In this document: one piece after another, positions 22,901 through 32,500 of the stretch
Numbering within the stretch: position 1 is the stretch's first letter
Layout of the letters: every line of letters starts with the position of its first letter
DNA from: Helopsaltes ochotensis
Lineage: Eukaryota > Chordata > Aves > Passeriformes > Locustellidae
Length of the DNA: 64,000 bases
Assembly: GCA_013400155.1 (NCBI GenBank)
Contig: VXBM01000268.1
Span: forward strand, 602,542 to 666,541
Direction: 5' to 3'
Made by a program: the position numbers and the translations under genes
The notes under the pieces: generated by a model
What the model was told of the DNA's origin: nothing
Seen by the model: the letters and a program-made list of their open reading frames with translations, nothing else
Databases searched by the model: none

Positions 22901-25306
22901 TCAGTGGCTCTCACAGTTCCCAGTGTTCTCAGTGTTCCTCTGACCTGGCAGAGCCTGTGCACAGAGTCGCTCTGTTCACAGTGTGATGAAGTCTACCTGA
23001 CTGCAGGGAGGCTGCTCCCCACCTAGGTCTGCAGGGAACTGAGGCAAGAGAAAGCGTGGCCAAAAAAAAGGCTGCTGTGGCTGATTAGTGTAGCCATTTC
23101 CTGAAGCTTCCTCTGTAAATGAGATTCCAAATTACAAGTTTGTCTAAAAGTAATTAACACTTTTTTTTGTTCAAGAATATCATATCAGGATGTGCAGCTG
23201 GCAATAGATCAGAAAATATTGGAAGGCGTCTTGCAAGTCAGCAAGGTTTGGAAAGCAGAACTGAATGTGCAAAAAGAGATGTACTCTTCAGCCCGTATGT
23301 CAATGAAAAATTCCCTAAGAAAGGTAATTGCCTAACCAAATATATTAGATGGGGAAAACTTCTTTTTTTTTACTTTGCAAAAGCAACTTTATGGATAAAA
23401 ATATAAAAGCAATTGGATTAAAAGTATGCTTCTAGCCAAGTCAGAAGTCACTTGTATGTTAATGGCTTTTTGGGAAAAAGAATTGGTTTAGAACAAGTTT
23501 GTGTTTCTAGTATATTTTAGTGGCTCTCTTAGTTAAAGAAGAGTAGATGCACAATTTCACTTAATATTATAACCTTTATTTACATTTCTGAAATTTAAGA
23601 GCATAATGGCATCTTTAAATTCAGTGCTACCTTGAAAAATTTTTTTTATACTAAGAATTTTGTCTATAGTTATTAAAATCACAACAAATTATTCTTAAAC
23701 ACTGTGGTATTTATTTTAAGGTTCAAAGAATGTAAGCAAGTCAGAAGAAAACTTGCTAACTCCAAAATGTCACAATAAAGTAGTTCACCGAATGTCATGG
23801 ACTAGTCCTGCTGTCACAGATTCTCAGGTGATCAACAAGAATGAGCGCATTCTGCCTGGAGGCTCTGAAATGGAAGTCAGCTCTTCAGAATCTGTTCTGA
23901 TATTTAGAAAGCCACCAGATACTCCAGATGAATTCAAATCTGCAACTGTAAGCAAACAAGACAACAACTTGGAACTTGTGCTTTGTGAAGATGAAAGTAA
24001 TTCAACTACAGAAACATTACTGAAAGTTAAGCAAGCCTTCTCTGCATCTGGGAGTATTCTTCACAGTTTGATAGGGGATAAAAAATCATCCCTCTCAGCT
24101 GCAGCAAGTGAAATATTAAATGAAACTCCCTGTCCCTCAGGGCTCAGTTCAGCAAAAGAATTGTTAGCAGAAGTTTCTGAAAATCTAGCAAATGTAAAAT
24201 CCAGACAACTGTTGCACCAATTTAATCAATCTTCTGCTGCTGATAAACAGCAGTCAAAAAAAGAGGAAATTGATGTTTTGGAGAAAAGAAACTTCAAAAC
24301 TTGCATTGAGATTGAACTTCAGGTCCCAAAACCAGCTATAAGGACAGTAAAAGAACTTCCTATGCCTCAAGTACTAGCCAAGGAAGATAAGTGTACTGTT
24401 GAGAACAGTTCAACAAAAGATGACTTACAGGAATCAGATTCCTCTGGAAGAAAAGAGGAAATAGAATTAATACACTCACAAATAGCTGAAAACTGTATGG
24501 TGAAGTGCTGTAATTTGGAAGAGAGTACTGCTAAACCTTCTTTGGCAGGACAGCTGTCTACTTCACAGTTGCCTAAATCACAAAATGAAGTGGGCAACCA
24601 ATACTTGAAAGCTGCAAATTCGGATGAAGTTTTGACTAAAGCATCGACAGTTTCGGACCATGGGAAAGTTTCTGACCACATACAGTGGTTCAACCAGCTT
24701 TCATTAAATGATCCAAATTCTACAAGCAAAACTAAACCACCTCTGAAGTTTCAGCGTACTCCAGTTAGACAGTCTGTAAGAAGAATGAATTCCCTTTTGG
24801 AGGCCAACAGACAATCTGTAAGCTCTCAGATGGTTAAATCAAGTGGTGTTGGTTCGCCACTTGTTAAATCTTTGAGCTATGATTCTGCCCTATTCCCTTG
24901 CACAGGAAAACCCTCAAAGAATTCTATGCTTTTGCCACGCAGGAGTGAAAGCACACGTGACCAAGTTTCTGCAGCTCATAAGCAGTTAGACTTAACATCC
25001 AAATCATATTGCAGGCCATTAACTCCATCAGACAAGCCTGATGTTTCTGTTGGAACTGTTGGAATCCATGAACAAAAAGCAACGGTTTATCCATCAAAGT
25101 CTGTTCTAGAAGATGTAACTAATCATGAAATGGTTAAATCCAATCTGAAAGTTAATGCAAATATAAATATTCCAGGTGCTGCCCCAGAAAAATCTATGAT
25201 CACAAGAAGTGGTTCAGGAAAAGAAAGAGTTCGTTATAGAGGCTCTCCAAAGAATCCAATATCTGAAGTAAAACTGCTACCAACTGCAAAGCCAGTAGAC
25301 TTATAA
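13789..25306 (+). CDS. ARHGAP11A: Rho GTPase-activating protein 11A (12 coding exons)
   Basis: The protein speeds GTP hydrolysis by Rho-family GTPases and in mammals acts on RhoA during cytokinesis and cell movement. Joined exons give 1026 residues, close to the 1023 of the human protein. The RhoGAP domain spans about residues 47-240. It shows the arginine finger in GLFRKSG (R88), the helix LLKQFFRELPEPIL (121-134) and SSNLAVIFAPNLL with the conserved Asn (N194). Basic clusters SKKRRSF and RRSKRLASKK suggest nuclear targeting. The tail is Ser/Thr-rich, with a conserved patch DHIQWFNQLSL and FQRTPVRQSVRRMNSLLE from about residue 817. The start was chosen because the first ATG has a strong context (G at -3 and +4) and matches the family N-terminus. 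All introns are GT-AG and all junctions keep frame. SCG5 follows on the same strand about 4 kb downstream. Confidence 0.97.
13921..16213 (+). other. ARHGAP11A intron 1
   Basis: The first part continues the CpG island, including an ATGGCGG YY1-like motif at 14240-14246. From about 14350 the intron is ordinary AT-rich sequence with no recognised repeat. Confidence 0.75.
16214..16284 (+). CDS. ARHGAP11A: ARHGAP11A coding exon 2
   Basis: Codes residues 45-68 (GKVFGISFHALPQSLVPEYG), the conserved lead-in to the RhoGAP domain. Acceptor TTTCAG, donor GTAAAT. It ends two bases into the codon for S68. Confidence 0.95.
16606..16702 (+). CDS. ARHGAP11A: ARHGAP11A coding exon 3
   Basis: Codes residues 68-100, including HTEGLFRKSGS with the catalytic arginine finger R88. 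Acceptor TTCTCAG, donor GTATTC. It ends in phase 0. Confidence 0.96.
17230..17480 (+). CDS. ARHGAP11A: ARHGAP11A coding exon 4
   Basis: Codes residues 101-184, the core of the RhoGAP fold, with GLLKQFFRELPEPILPPHL and LRYFFNFLRMVSLR. Acceptor TTTCAG, donor GTCAGT. It ends two bases into a codon. Confidence 0.96.
17918..18078 (+). CDS. ARHGAP11A: ARHGAP11A coding exon 5
   Basis: Codes residues 184-238, with MDSSNLAVIFAPNLL (N194) and the last RhoGAP helices KIRLQAAVVETLIDHAAEIG. Acceptor GTTAAG, donor GTAAGA. Confidence 0.96.
18189..18335 (+). CDS. ARHGAP11A: ARHGAP11A coding exon 6
   Basis: Codes residues 238-287 (GQVPEFILEKIPSMLGVDVF to the basic KRRRHRSVG). It marks the end of the GAP domain. 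Length is 147 bases, with phase 1 at both ends. Confidence 0.95.
19373..19447 (+). CDS. ARHGAP11A: ARHGAP11A coding exon 7
   Basis: Codes residues 287-312 (DIVSGALNKFKSNRTPSTTP). Acceptor TTTCAG, donor GTAGGT. Length is 75 bases, phase 1 at both ends. Confidence 0.94.
20105..20272 (+). CDS. ARHGAP11A: ARHGAP11A coding exon 8
   Basis: Codes residues 312-368, with TPSTKRKLPTD, the basic SSKKRRSFKH and FEFLPSSIFNSSSTPAS, which match the mammalian protein closely. Length is 168 bases, phase 1 at both ends. Confidence 0.95.
20273..21847 (+). other. ARHGAP11A intron 8 with LTR
   Basis: AT-rich intron. Its 3' part carries the LTR-like element at 21560-21782, whose right end lies about 65 bp before the exon 9 acceptor. 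No other recognised feature. Confidence 0.8.
21560..21782 (+). mobile_element. Solo LTR-like element in intron 8
   Basis: Compact retroviral promoter structure: CCAAT boxes at 21613-21617 and 21646-21650, a TATA box (CTATATAAGG, 21671-21680), AATAAA at 21688-21693, then CTTCTCCTCATCGAGTGTCC and a tail reading CCCACACCCATCC. This U3-R-U5 order is typical of a bird endogenous retrovirus LTR. No coding region adjoins it. It lies in the same orientation as the host gene. Ends are approximate and no target duplication was identified. Confidence 0.7.
21848..21983 (+). CDS. ARHGAP11A: ARHGAP11A coding exon 9
   Basis: Codes residues 368-413, with SQTSLSPSTVGENHVSS and the basic GNRRSKRLASKKLYR, matching RRSKRIAGKK of mammals. 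The polypyrimidine tract before the CTGTAG acceptor is modest. It ends two bases into a codon. Confidence 0.93.
22275..22383 (+). CDS. ARHGAP11A: ARHGAP11A coding exon 10
   Basis: Codes residues 413-449 (AESGKTGCFSPKISRKEMVR and RRSLRLKFGLGKSNREM). Acceptor TTCTAG, donor GTAAGT. It ends in phase 0. Confidence 0.95.
22384..23175 (+). other. ARHGAP11A intron 10
   Basis: This intron is GC-richer than its neighbours between about 22540 and 23060, where an LTR remnant is suspected. It has no coding support. Confidence 0.7.
22755..22895 (+). mobile_element. Probable LTR remnant
   Basis: The order CTCTCCCTCATCCTGTTGGG, AAAGTGAGCATGTGGCTG and TTGTTGGGGTCAACC resembles the right part of the LTR at 7670-8097 (CTCCCCATCCCACC, AAGTGAGCCAGTGGCTGTG, TTGTCAACTGGGGCTAAACC). 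It is an old, truncated copy and the resemblance is judged by eye. Confidence 0.4.
23176..23323 (+). CDS. ARHGAP11A: ARHGAP11A coding exon 11
   Basis: Codes residues 450-499, with RSENIGRRLASQQGLESR and VLFSPYVNEKFPKK, matching the mammalian WRLANQQ and LLFSPDVDEKLPKK blocks. Acceptor TTCAAG, donor GTAATT. Confidence 0.94.
23721..25306 (+). CDS. ARHGAP11A: ARHGAP11A coding exon 12 (last)
   Basis: Codes residues 499-1026 and the TAA stop, half of the protein. It opens with SKNVSKSEENLLTPK, matching the mammalian SEKISKSEETLLTPE. The middle is Ser/Glu/Lys-rich and looks disordered. Near residue 814 comes the strongly conserved KVSDHIQWFNQLSLNDPN and then PLKFQRTPVRQSVRRMNS. The very end, LLPTAKPVDL, matches LLPTSKPVDL of human, so the C-terminus is intact. 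Confidence 0.97.
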
Positions 25307-25554
25307 GATCAAATGTGATGGCTAAATGGGTTCTTTTTAACCTTTGGAAAAAATCTAAATTCGTATGATTTTTTTCTAGCTCTTTTTATTTGTAATTTTT
25401 CATTTGTTTTAAATGAATGAGTTGTGAAGATGTACAAATAGCAATTTGTTTCATGTTGAGGTTTTCTTCATTTACTGAAACTTCTGTAAAGCTAGTCAGT
25501 TCAACTAAATGAACTTGACTTATAAAAGAAAAATAATCTGTTAATCTGTAAATA

Positions 25555-25580
25555 ATCTAACACAAATGTTTGTGTTAGAT
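25555..25580. repeat. Perfect inverted repeat in 3' UTR, 12-bp arms
   Basis: Arms at 25555-25566 (atctaacacaaa) and 25569-25580 (tttgtgttagat) are exact reverse complements with only TG between. It would be a stable hairpin in the RNA. A partial further copy of the TTTAGATTA part follows at about 25587-25595. Confidence 0.85.
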
Positions 25581-26352
25581 CTCAAGTTTAGATTATCTCA
25601 GCTTCTAAAAACATGCTGCATCTCCCAAAACTGTTCTTGCAGTATTTAAAGTATCAAGTTCAAAAACAATTTCTCAAATATTTTAAACAAATTTAACAGA
25701 CATATGAAAGGAAGTGTTTTGATATTATTAGTAGTTAAATTTATTTACTTTTTAGTTTTAAGTGTATTGTAGCACCCCTTGAAACTACTAAGTTGGACCT
25801 CATATGAGCCCTTATTTCTTTTGAGACAATGTTTTTTGTTTTGTTGGAGTAAATTGGGAGCATATTTTGCTTGTTGAGTAGGTACATGTCAAAATATAAT
25901 CCATGTGTGCACACACTGGAGAATTATTAGAACATATAGAAAACAAATGTGCAGTTTATTCAAGAATTGAAAAGTCTTAAAACTTCGTCCAGTGTTGTGT
26001 TCTGCAGTAGGTACCAAGTATTTTCAGTTACGAGTGATAAAATGGTTTATCTTAATATGAGAGGGAAGTTTTAACTTATTTTTAGAGCTGTAGAATTATG
26101 TTAACTAAGTGGTGCAGAAGCTGGGTTTAGATGTTGACAGTGTTGCAAGAGGTGAATGTAAGAAGCCATAGTGTGTTAAAGGTTGATTTGCACAAGCAAA
26201 TGTTTACATCTTTTGGAATGAAAACTGTTTGTCTGTCATCAGTTGTAAAATTATTTAAGAGTAAACACTTGAAACTGTTCATTAGCTTTTTATATGTGTG
26301 AATTGCTTATTGGCAAAATGTTAGAGCTGAAGCACTGGATACTTTTGGTTTT

Positions 26353-26358
26353 AATAAA
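26353..26358 (+). terminator. Polyadenylation signal AATAAA, ARHGAP11A
   Basis: A canonical hexamer about 1.05 kb after the stop, with a T-rich downstream element. Confidence 0.6.
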
Positions 26359-26378
26359 ACCATTGTTTTTTTCCCTTT

Positions 26379-27950
26379 TCGGAGCTTGTTCTTCTCTAAT
26401 GACTTGGAAAGCTAGATTATGCTGTTATATACAGACTGTAAACACCAAAATGACTAAATCTGAAAATACTGAAGCCAGAAGTAAATCTGTTCTGGCTGCC
26501 CATACTGTTCATCTTAGCTACATGTTGGTAATTGTCACAACTAGCAAAAGGCAAGATGCAGCATAGTTTATCAGCAGTAGTCTTCTGAACTTCTTAAAAG
26601 GGTATGTTAATCAAAAGAATAGTTCTTTTCTGTTCCCTGTCTCTGTCCCCATGTGTCCATCAACTTGCAAGTTGAATTGGTTGGTGTGTGGAAACCTCCT
26701 GCCTCGCTCTCGCTACATTACTGTAAAATCTTAATACCAGGGAGGCAGCCGTGAGGAGATCTTAACCAGTTTGCTTGGTGCTGTGGTTAAGAATGGGAAG
26801 CTTCAGTTTCACAAAGTAAAGAATATCGCAGTTCACCACCATCCAAAGAGGAGGCTGCTTCTCTTGGCAACGTGCTCCTACCTCTGCCTTTAGCTGGTGC
26901 TGGCAGATCCCTCAATAGGCTGAGCAGAGCACCATGTTCTGGATCATCTCACTGAGGTAAGTGATGATCGGCAAAACACCTTCCAGCTGTCATGGCTCAT
27001 GCAGGGAGGTAGGAGCTGGAAATAAGACAAGGAGGTAAAGGCAGTGTCAGGAAGAAAATGAGTCTGACTCCTGTAATAGTGAGATGTCACACTGATGTTT
27101 GACAATCTCAGTCCTCCAAAGCTGCATTACCGTTCAATATTTGGTACCTATTTAACTATGTTATCTGTTATTTATCTGGAGCAATAAGCTACTTTTGATC
27201 ATCCATGCAAGCTAATCGTGAAACATCCAAACTTAGATTCTTAGGGGGAATTTGGTAGGGCTCTGACAAACCTGTAGCAGAAAAAAAATTGCTAAAGTTT
27301 AGGTTCTGTTTTTAGAGGTTTGGCAGAACAGTTTGGACATACATCCCTTTGTATAAAGTTGATTGTTTTGCGGAAAGAAACACTAGATGCCAAGTGCAAG
27401 TCCCTACTGCTCAGTCCTGCAAGTTACATCTTGCATAACATACCAGCAAAAAGAATAACCTACATGTGCAAGTGTAGTTCATGGGACTGTTGTGGTTTAT
27501 GGGGTATAACCTCAGAGTTTTTCTGTGGATACCTATACTAAACTGGGATGTGATACATTCCTGTCAGTAGCGGTGAAGGTGTGATACATAGAGTAACCTT
27601 TAGAAGTCACCGTTTTGCCAATGCTGTGTTAGATGAGAAACTTCATTTAGCAAGACACTTTTGTACTTATCTTCTTGGTAACCTCCGCTTTGGATCATGT
27701 GTTTTGGATCATTTGCTTAATCTGGAGTCATTTACCTGCAAGTCCTTGGAGATGGTTGCCGTGTTGCTACCCTGTAAACCTGCGCTTAGGTAACACTATC
27801 ATCCTGTAAATAAATCATTGATCATATTATTCTAGAGACAGGAATCACAGCAGGAAGATGGATACTCTCCTAGAAATATTCAGTATAATTTCTGTCACCG
27901 TTAATGCATCAAAACAGTGCATTCAGTTTTAGACTGTTAAAGGGAGGTTT
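26379..27950. other. Intergenic between ARHGAP11A and SCG5
   Basis: No gene was recognised. The sequence at about 26700-27060 is slightly GC-richer than its surroundings and unexplained. Confidence 0.5.
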
Positions 27951-27954
27951 TTAA

Positions 27955-28435
27955 TATCCCCTCACCCCCGAGCTTTGTGCCTCCGCGGGAGGAAGCCCCA
28001 CAGGAGCTCCGGGTCCCTGCGGTCAGCTCCCCGCGGGGGAAGCGGGGCGAGGCCGTGGCAGCGCACGGAGGATGCGCGGCCGCGGAGCCGCGCGGGGAGC
28101 GGAGGTGAGCGGGGCGCTCCGGCCCGGCCGCTCCGCGCTGCTGCCGAGCTGCCCGGGGCACCGGGAGAAGGGAAGGGCTCGGGGCGCGGCGGTGCGGGCG
28201 GCCGAGGGCAGCGGGGCACATGTTCTGTGAAAAGCAGACGTTTTCCCTCGAAACGGAGGCCGCAGAGGCCGATGGAGCGGGAGGGCTGCGGGAGGAGCGT
28301 GGTGCGGTGCGGGAGCCGCGCACAGGCGTAGCGGGGAATATTCCCAGCTCCGGGGCTTTCAGCCATTTTTGCCTCAAAGACGTTTCCAGGTGCCTCGCGC
28401 CGGAGGCTGGAGCGTTGGAGCATCTTTAAACGTCC
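27955..28435 (+). promoter_or_regulatory. CpG island, likely SCG5 promoter and 5' exon
   Basis: A sharp CpG-dense block about 1 kb upstream of the first SCG5 coding exon. That exon starts one base before its ATG, so at least one non-coding 5' exon must lie upstream, most likely here. Candidate donors are GTGAGC at 28105 and GTAAGT at 28610-28615; I cannot decide between them. Long open frames here on both strands are GC-rich artefacts. Confidence 0.65.
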
Positions 28436-29269
28436 GGAGTGAAGAAATCAGACAGCTGTGCGTGCGTTAAGGAAGACAAGGGGAACTCGAGGGGGTTTTG
28501 TTTATCCAGGGGACTGCAAATGATGCGTTTTGATTAGGCTCTGATGTGAGGGGGAAAGGAGCGTTAAGAAAACAAGCATTTTGATTAAAATTCAGCCCAT
28601 CAGAGGACAGTAAGTGGTACTTGCTTGTTGTGTTTGGGGGTTTTTTTGTTGTTGGCTTTGGGGTTTTTTCGTAATTAAACTACTCTGTGCAGCCATTTAG
28701 TGAAAGAGATTCAAGGAAACAAATGAAACCTATTTGCTTCAGGTGGGAAAGACGGTGCATTTGAAGTCGGAAACCTTTTGTCTTAAGGTGCAGGTTGTTT
28801 GGCAGTCTCTTATTGATTTTTCAGGCAATGCAAGAATAGAGACTGGAAAACACAGTTCCTGGATGATGAGTTCTTGGCTTTTAGACCAGAGCTTTATAAA
28901 TAGCATAATAAACATGGAGGGGTGGATGGTGTAGTGGATGACATATTCTCATCAAATGAAAAAGTGGATTCATTTTGTTTGCAGTGACTGTTAGTTAATG
29001 TTATGAGAAAATGCAAACCAGCAAATTGATTTCTGCAGTTTGCTGCTTAATATTTCTTTTAGAAGGGAAGAAGGTATCCACCCTATTCCCTCCCTAGCTC
29101 CCCCCACCTGGTTTCCAGCTGGCTAGACTTCCAGCTGCCCCTAGAACCTGTGCTAGTAAACTGTAAAGCCCAATAGTAGCATTAGATGTTATTTCCACAT
29201 GTATATAGAACTTCCCCCCCACCTCTAATTTATAATTAAATTCCTTTCTTTTTCTTTTTTCATCACAGG

Positions 29270-29501
29270 ATGAAAGTGGCTGCCACTATGATAACTACCT
29301 TGCTTTGCAACATGCTATTTCTGCTGGCATTTGGATTGGCTTCAGCTTTTAGCCACAGCCCTAGGACACCTGACAGGGTGACTGAAGCAGATATCCAGAG
29401 GCTCCTCCATGGGGTCATGGAGCAATTGGGCATTGCCAGACCCCGGGTAGAATATCCAGCACACCAGGCTACAAATCTTGTTGGTCCACAGAGCATCGAA
29501 G
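29270..29501 (+). CDS. SCG5: SCG5 first coding exon
   Basis: Codes residues 1-78: signal peptide and the N-terminal chaperone segment with HGVMEQLGIARPRVEYPAHQ. The acceptor (CATCACAG) leaves a single G before the ATG. An in-frame ATG follows at residue 7, but the first one gives the usual signal-peptide length. Donor GTAGCT, phase 1. Confidence 0.96.
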
Positions 29502-32500
29502 GTAGCTAATTTCTAACTTGAGTTATGATTAATTTATTAGTATGCTTTGGTAGTAATTAATTTTTTTTTATAGATGCAGAAGGAATATCCTGAGCTTAAA
29601 GTCATAGATGTCTTCACCATGTTGTTGCTTCATCTTTGTTTTAAAATTACTATCCATCTTCCACCTTCCTTAATGTAAATGCTTTTGGTAGAAGTAGTGG
29701 GGTTTTTTAATGTAGGGGCTTTGCAGAAAAAGTTGTGTTGTTTTGGCATTGTCTGATCTCTAGTGCTTCAAAACAATGGGTTTGCTAAGTTATTCCTGAA
29801 TATTATATATAAATATATTACATATATATTTCACGTGAAACAAATATTATTTATAGAGCCCAAATTCCATGGATTTTTAGAAACATTTGCAAACCAGAAG
29901 CAATCAAGTGTTTGTGGTGCCGTGTGAGATAAAGGGGTAAACCTTACACTGGGGGTGCTTCTCTCCCTGTGTCCACAAGTAGCACCTCAAAACCGTGTTG
30001 CAGGGATGAATGCTCTGGCCTCAACTTCATTTTTTTTGGCCAGTACCTCTGATCTCACACTAAGTTTTCCTTGGAGTCAGTCTTTTATAGCTATGTAAAT
30101 AACTTGAAATATTTGGCTCAAATGTTAGGATATTGGGATACTCTTTCAGTGTTGCTATTTTAGCTGAACAAACCAGCTTTTATTTTGGCATGACAGCAAG
30201 AGGTTGAAGGTACAAAAGTCCAAATATTATTGTTTATGTGTGAACATCAAAACAGGGCAGAACTCCTTAACCTTCCTCTCAGAATTAAATCAATCTGACA
30301 GTGCAGTAAGTCTCCACAGTTCCTAAGTTTGTGTTCTCTATTTTGTCCTCATACAAATCTACAGACTGTCCCAGCCAAACAGATACAATTGCTTTAATGG
30401 AGGCAGAGGAGAGGATTAAAGCTGAATAGGCATTTCTACAGATAATTGCAGACCTAAGTTTATATGTTTTCCAAAGGAACTTTGATGGACACATGTTCTT
30501 CTGCAAATTTAAATAACAGAGACTAAGTTTAAAGAGCATTATTTGGTCTTTCTCCTTTATGAATGTTCATACATAGAGAAATTGGGACAACTGGTAGAAA
30601 TGAGTAATTTTATTCTCCATTTTCCTCTTTTCCCTAGATATTTTTTTAAAAGAGAAACCTTAGAAAATATAAGCAAGCCTGAATCTCAGTCAAATATTTA
30701 ATCTCAGCTGTTTGATATTGCTTTCTGATTACAGCAAAATCAGACTATGCATCTCTTCAAATAAGTGTCTAGTGTTTATGAGATTGAAGTAATGCTAGTT
30801 TTCCAGTCGTCTCCCACAAACAGCAGGTTGGACAAACATTTTTTTGTTTCTCCTTTTTTCTTAATAAAAAAATCCATCTATGTATGTAACAGAGTAAAAC
30901 TGAAAGGTGATAAATTGATAAATCTAGTTGATTTATCATATTTAACTTTCTTCTCTTGCTTAGATGAGGATGACTTTTTTTTTTAAGCCTACCATGGATA
31001 TTTAACAGCCTATTGAGAAATTTCTGCAAAAGCAAAATGGTTTTGTGGGGTGAATGCTATCAGTCAGTGTAGAAACAGGCGAGCAAAAGAGACCTTTGTA
31101 TCAAAAGTTGCTTTTTACTGAGTATTCTGTGGTGAGTTTTTCAGATATTTATCACTTACTCTTTCTTTGGTTTCTTGTGGTGATGTGTGTCTATAGATAG
31201 ATACGTCTAAAAGTATCTGATTAGAAACTGCAGCCTAAGAAAATGTTTTTTGCAGTTTCAAGTTTAATGTGGTCTTACATTGTTGAACACAATATTTTCT
31301 CATACTACGTTTTTAAGAAAGTACATATAATAAAGTGAATTCTCACCATGAGTCTATTTTTAAATATAGGCCATGAATTACGGGATAGCTAATCCATCAA
31401 AACTTGTATTTCATTCTGAAAAAATAAGTCCATATGTTTTTAAATAATGTCAGTACACGGTTTCATATTCTGAGGAATTCAACTATGGACTTTCCATAAT
31501 ATATTCACAGTTATCATTGGCTAATAACTCTGTGTGCAAGTGCCTAAAAAAAAATCTGCATGATAATAGAAAGGAAGACTAAAGCGGAAGGGAAGGAAAG
31601 AAAGAGGTTTTACAATTATTAGAATGTGTCTCAGCAAAACAGGGTTTTTCATCATAAATACCATCATGGCAGAGTGGTAACTCACCTACTACTCTTGTGA
31701 GCTACTCTTCTGTCTTGGTTGGGATTTTTTGCCGGAAAGTAACAGACAGTAAAGCTGGGTATGCTTATTATTTATCAGAAATTCTGAGCTGCCAGAGGAG
31801 TTGACTTACAACCACTTTTCAGACTGCAGGTTTCAGTGACCAATGTAAAAATTTGTAAACCAGGTTCATTTTATGCCTGTATTCTCATCATTAAGGCCCT
31901 GACTGCTCTGGAGTGCATTTGTTTCTCATTTTGACTAGATACTGCATCTCAGCATGAAAACAACCCTCTATCAATTAGACCTTAATAAATTTAGTATGTT
32001 CCTACAGAAAATTGTTTTATTTTATAAAAGGTCTTTGTCAGAAATAGCCCCAGCAGCAGTGTTGAGAGTTGTCATTGCCATCAGCTTCAGATGAGCCACA
32101 GTTCCAGAGGTACCACTGCCTTCCAAAAGAAGAATTCACTCATTGTATGTGTACACTTGCAAGCAACATACTGTCAGGAAAAATTAATTTTTGTGGCTTT
32201 GGAATTTGGAAACAAATTTAGGCTGCCATAAAATAAACAAGTTTACTCTAGCGACCTGATTATAATGAAATGTTAACAAATTTGAGTGATTATTATAATA
32301 ACATTTCCCATGTTATTTTTATTGTCCATGAATAAGAGCTTAATAATTTAATACACAACAGAAGTATTATTGCTGTTAGTTCACAAGCAATTTCCTGATC
32401 CATGCTCATTTTCCATCTCAGCTATCTATATTTTTTTTCTGGTGTTAATCATTCTATTTTGATTTTAAAATGCTAAAAAACAGAGGGTGGATGTCTTGCA

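Larger units (their letters stand above)
25307..26378 (+). other. ARHGAP11A: ARHGAP11A 3' UTR
   Basis: AT-rich sequence follows the stop. The best polyadenylation signal is AATAAA at 26353-26358, followed by T-rich and GT-rich sequence. A perfect hairpin lies at 25555-25580. The 3' end is inferred; other weak signals could be used earlier. Confidence 0.6.

Noticed and set aside
27937..28423. Minus-strand frames of 146 and 153 codons and plus-strand frames in the CpG island
   Set aside because: High GC removes stop codons; the translations are Arg/Pro/Ala-rich without domains.
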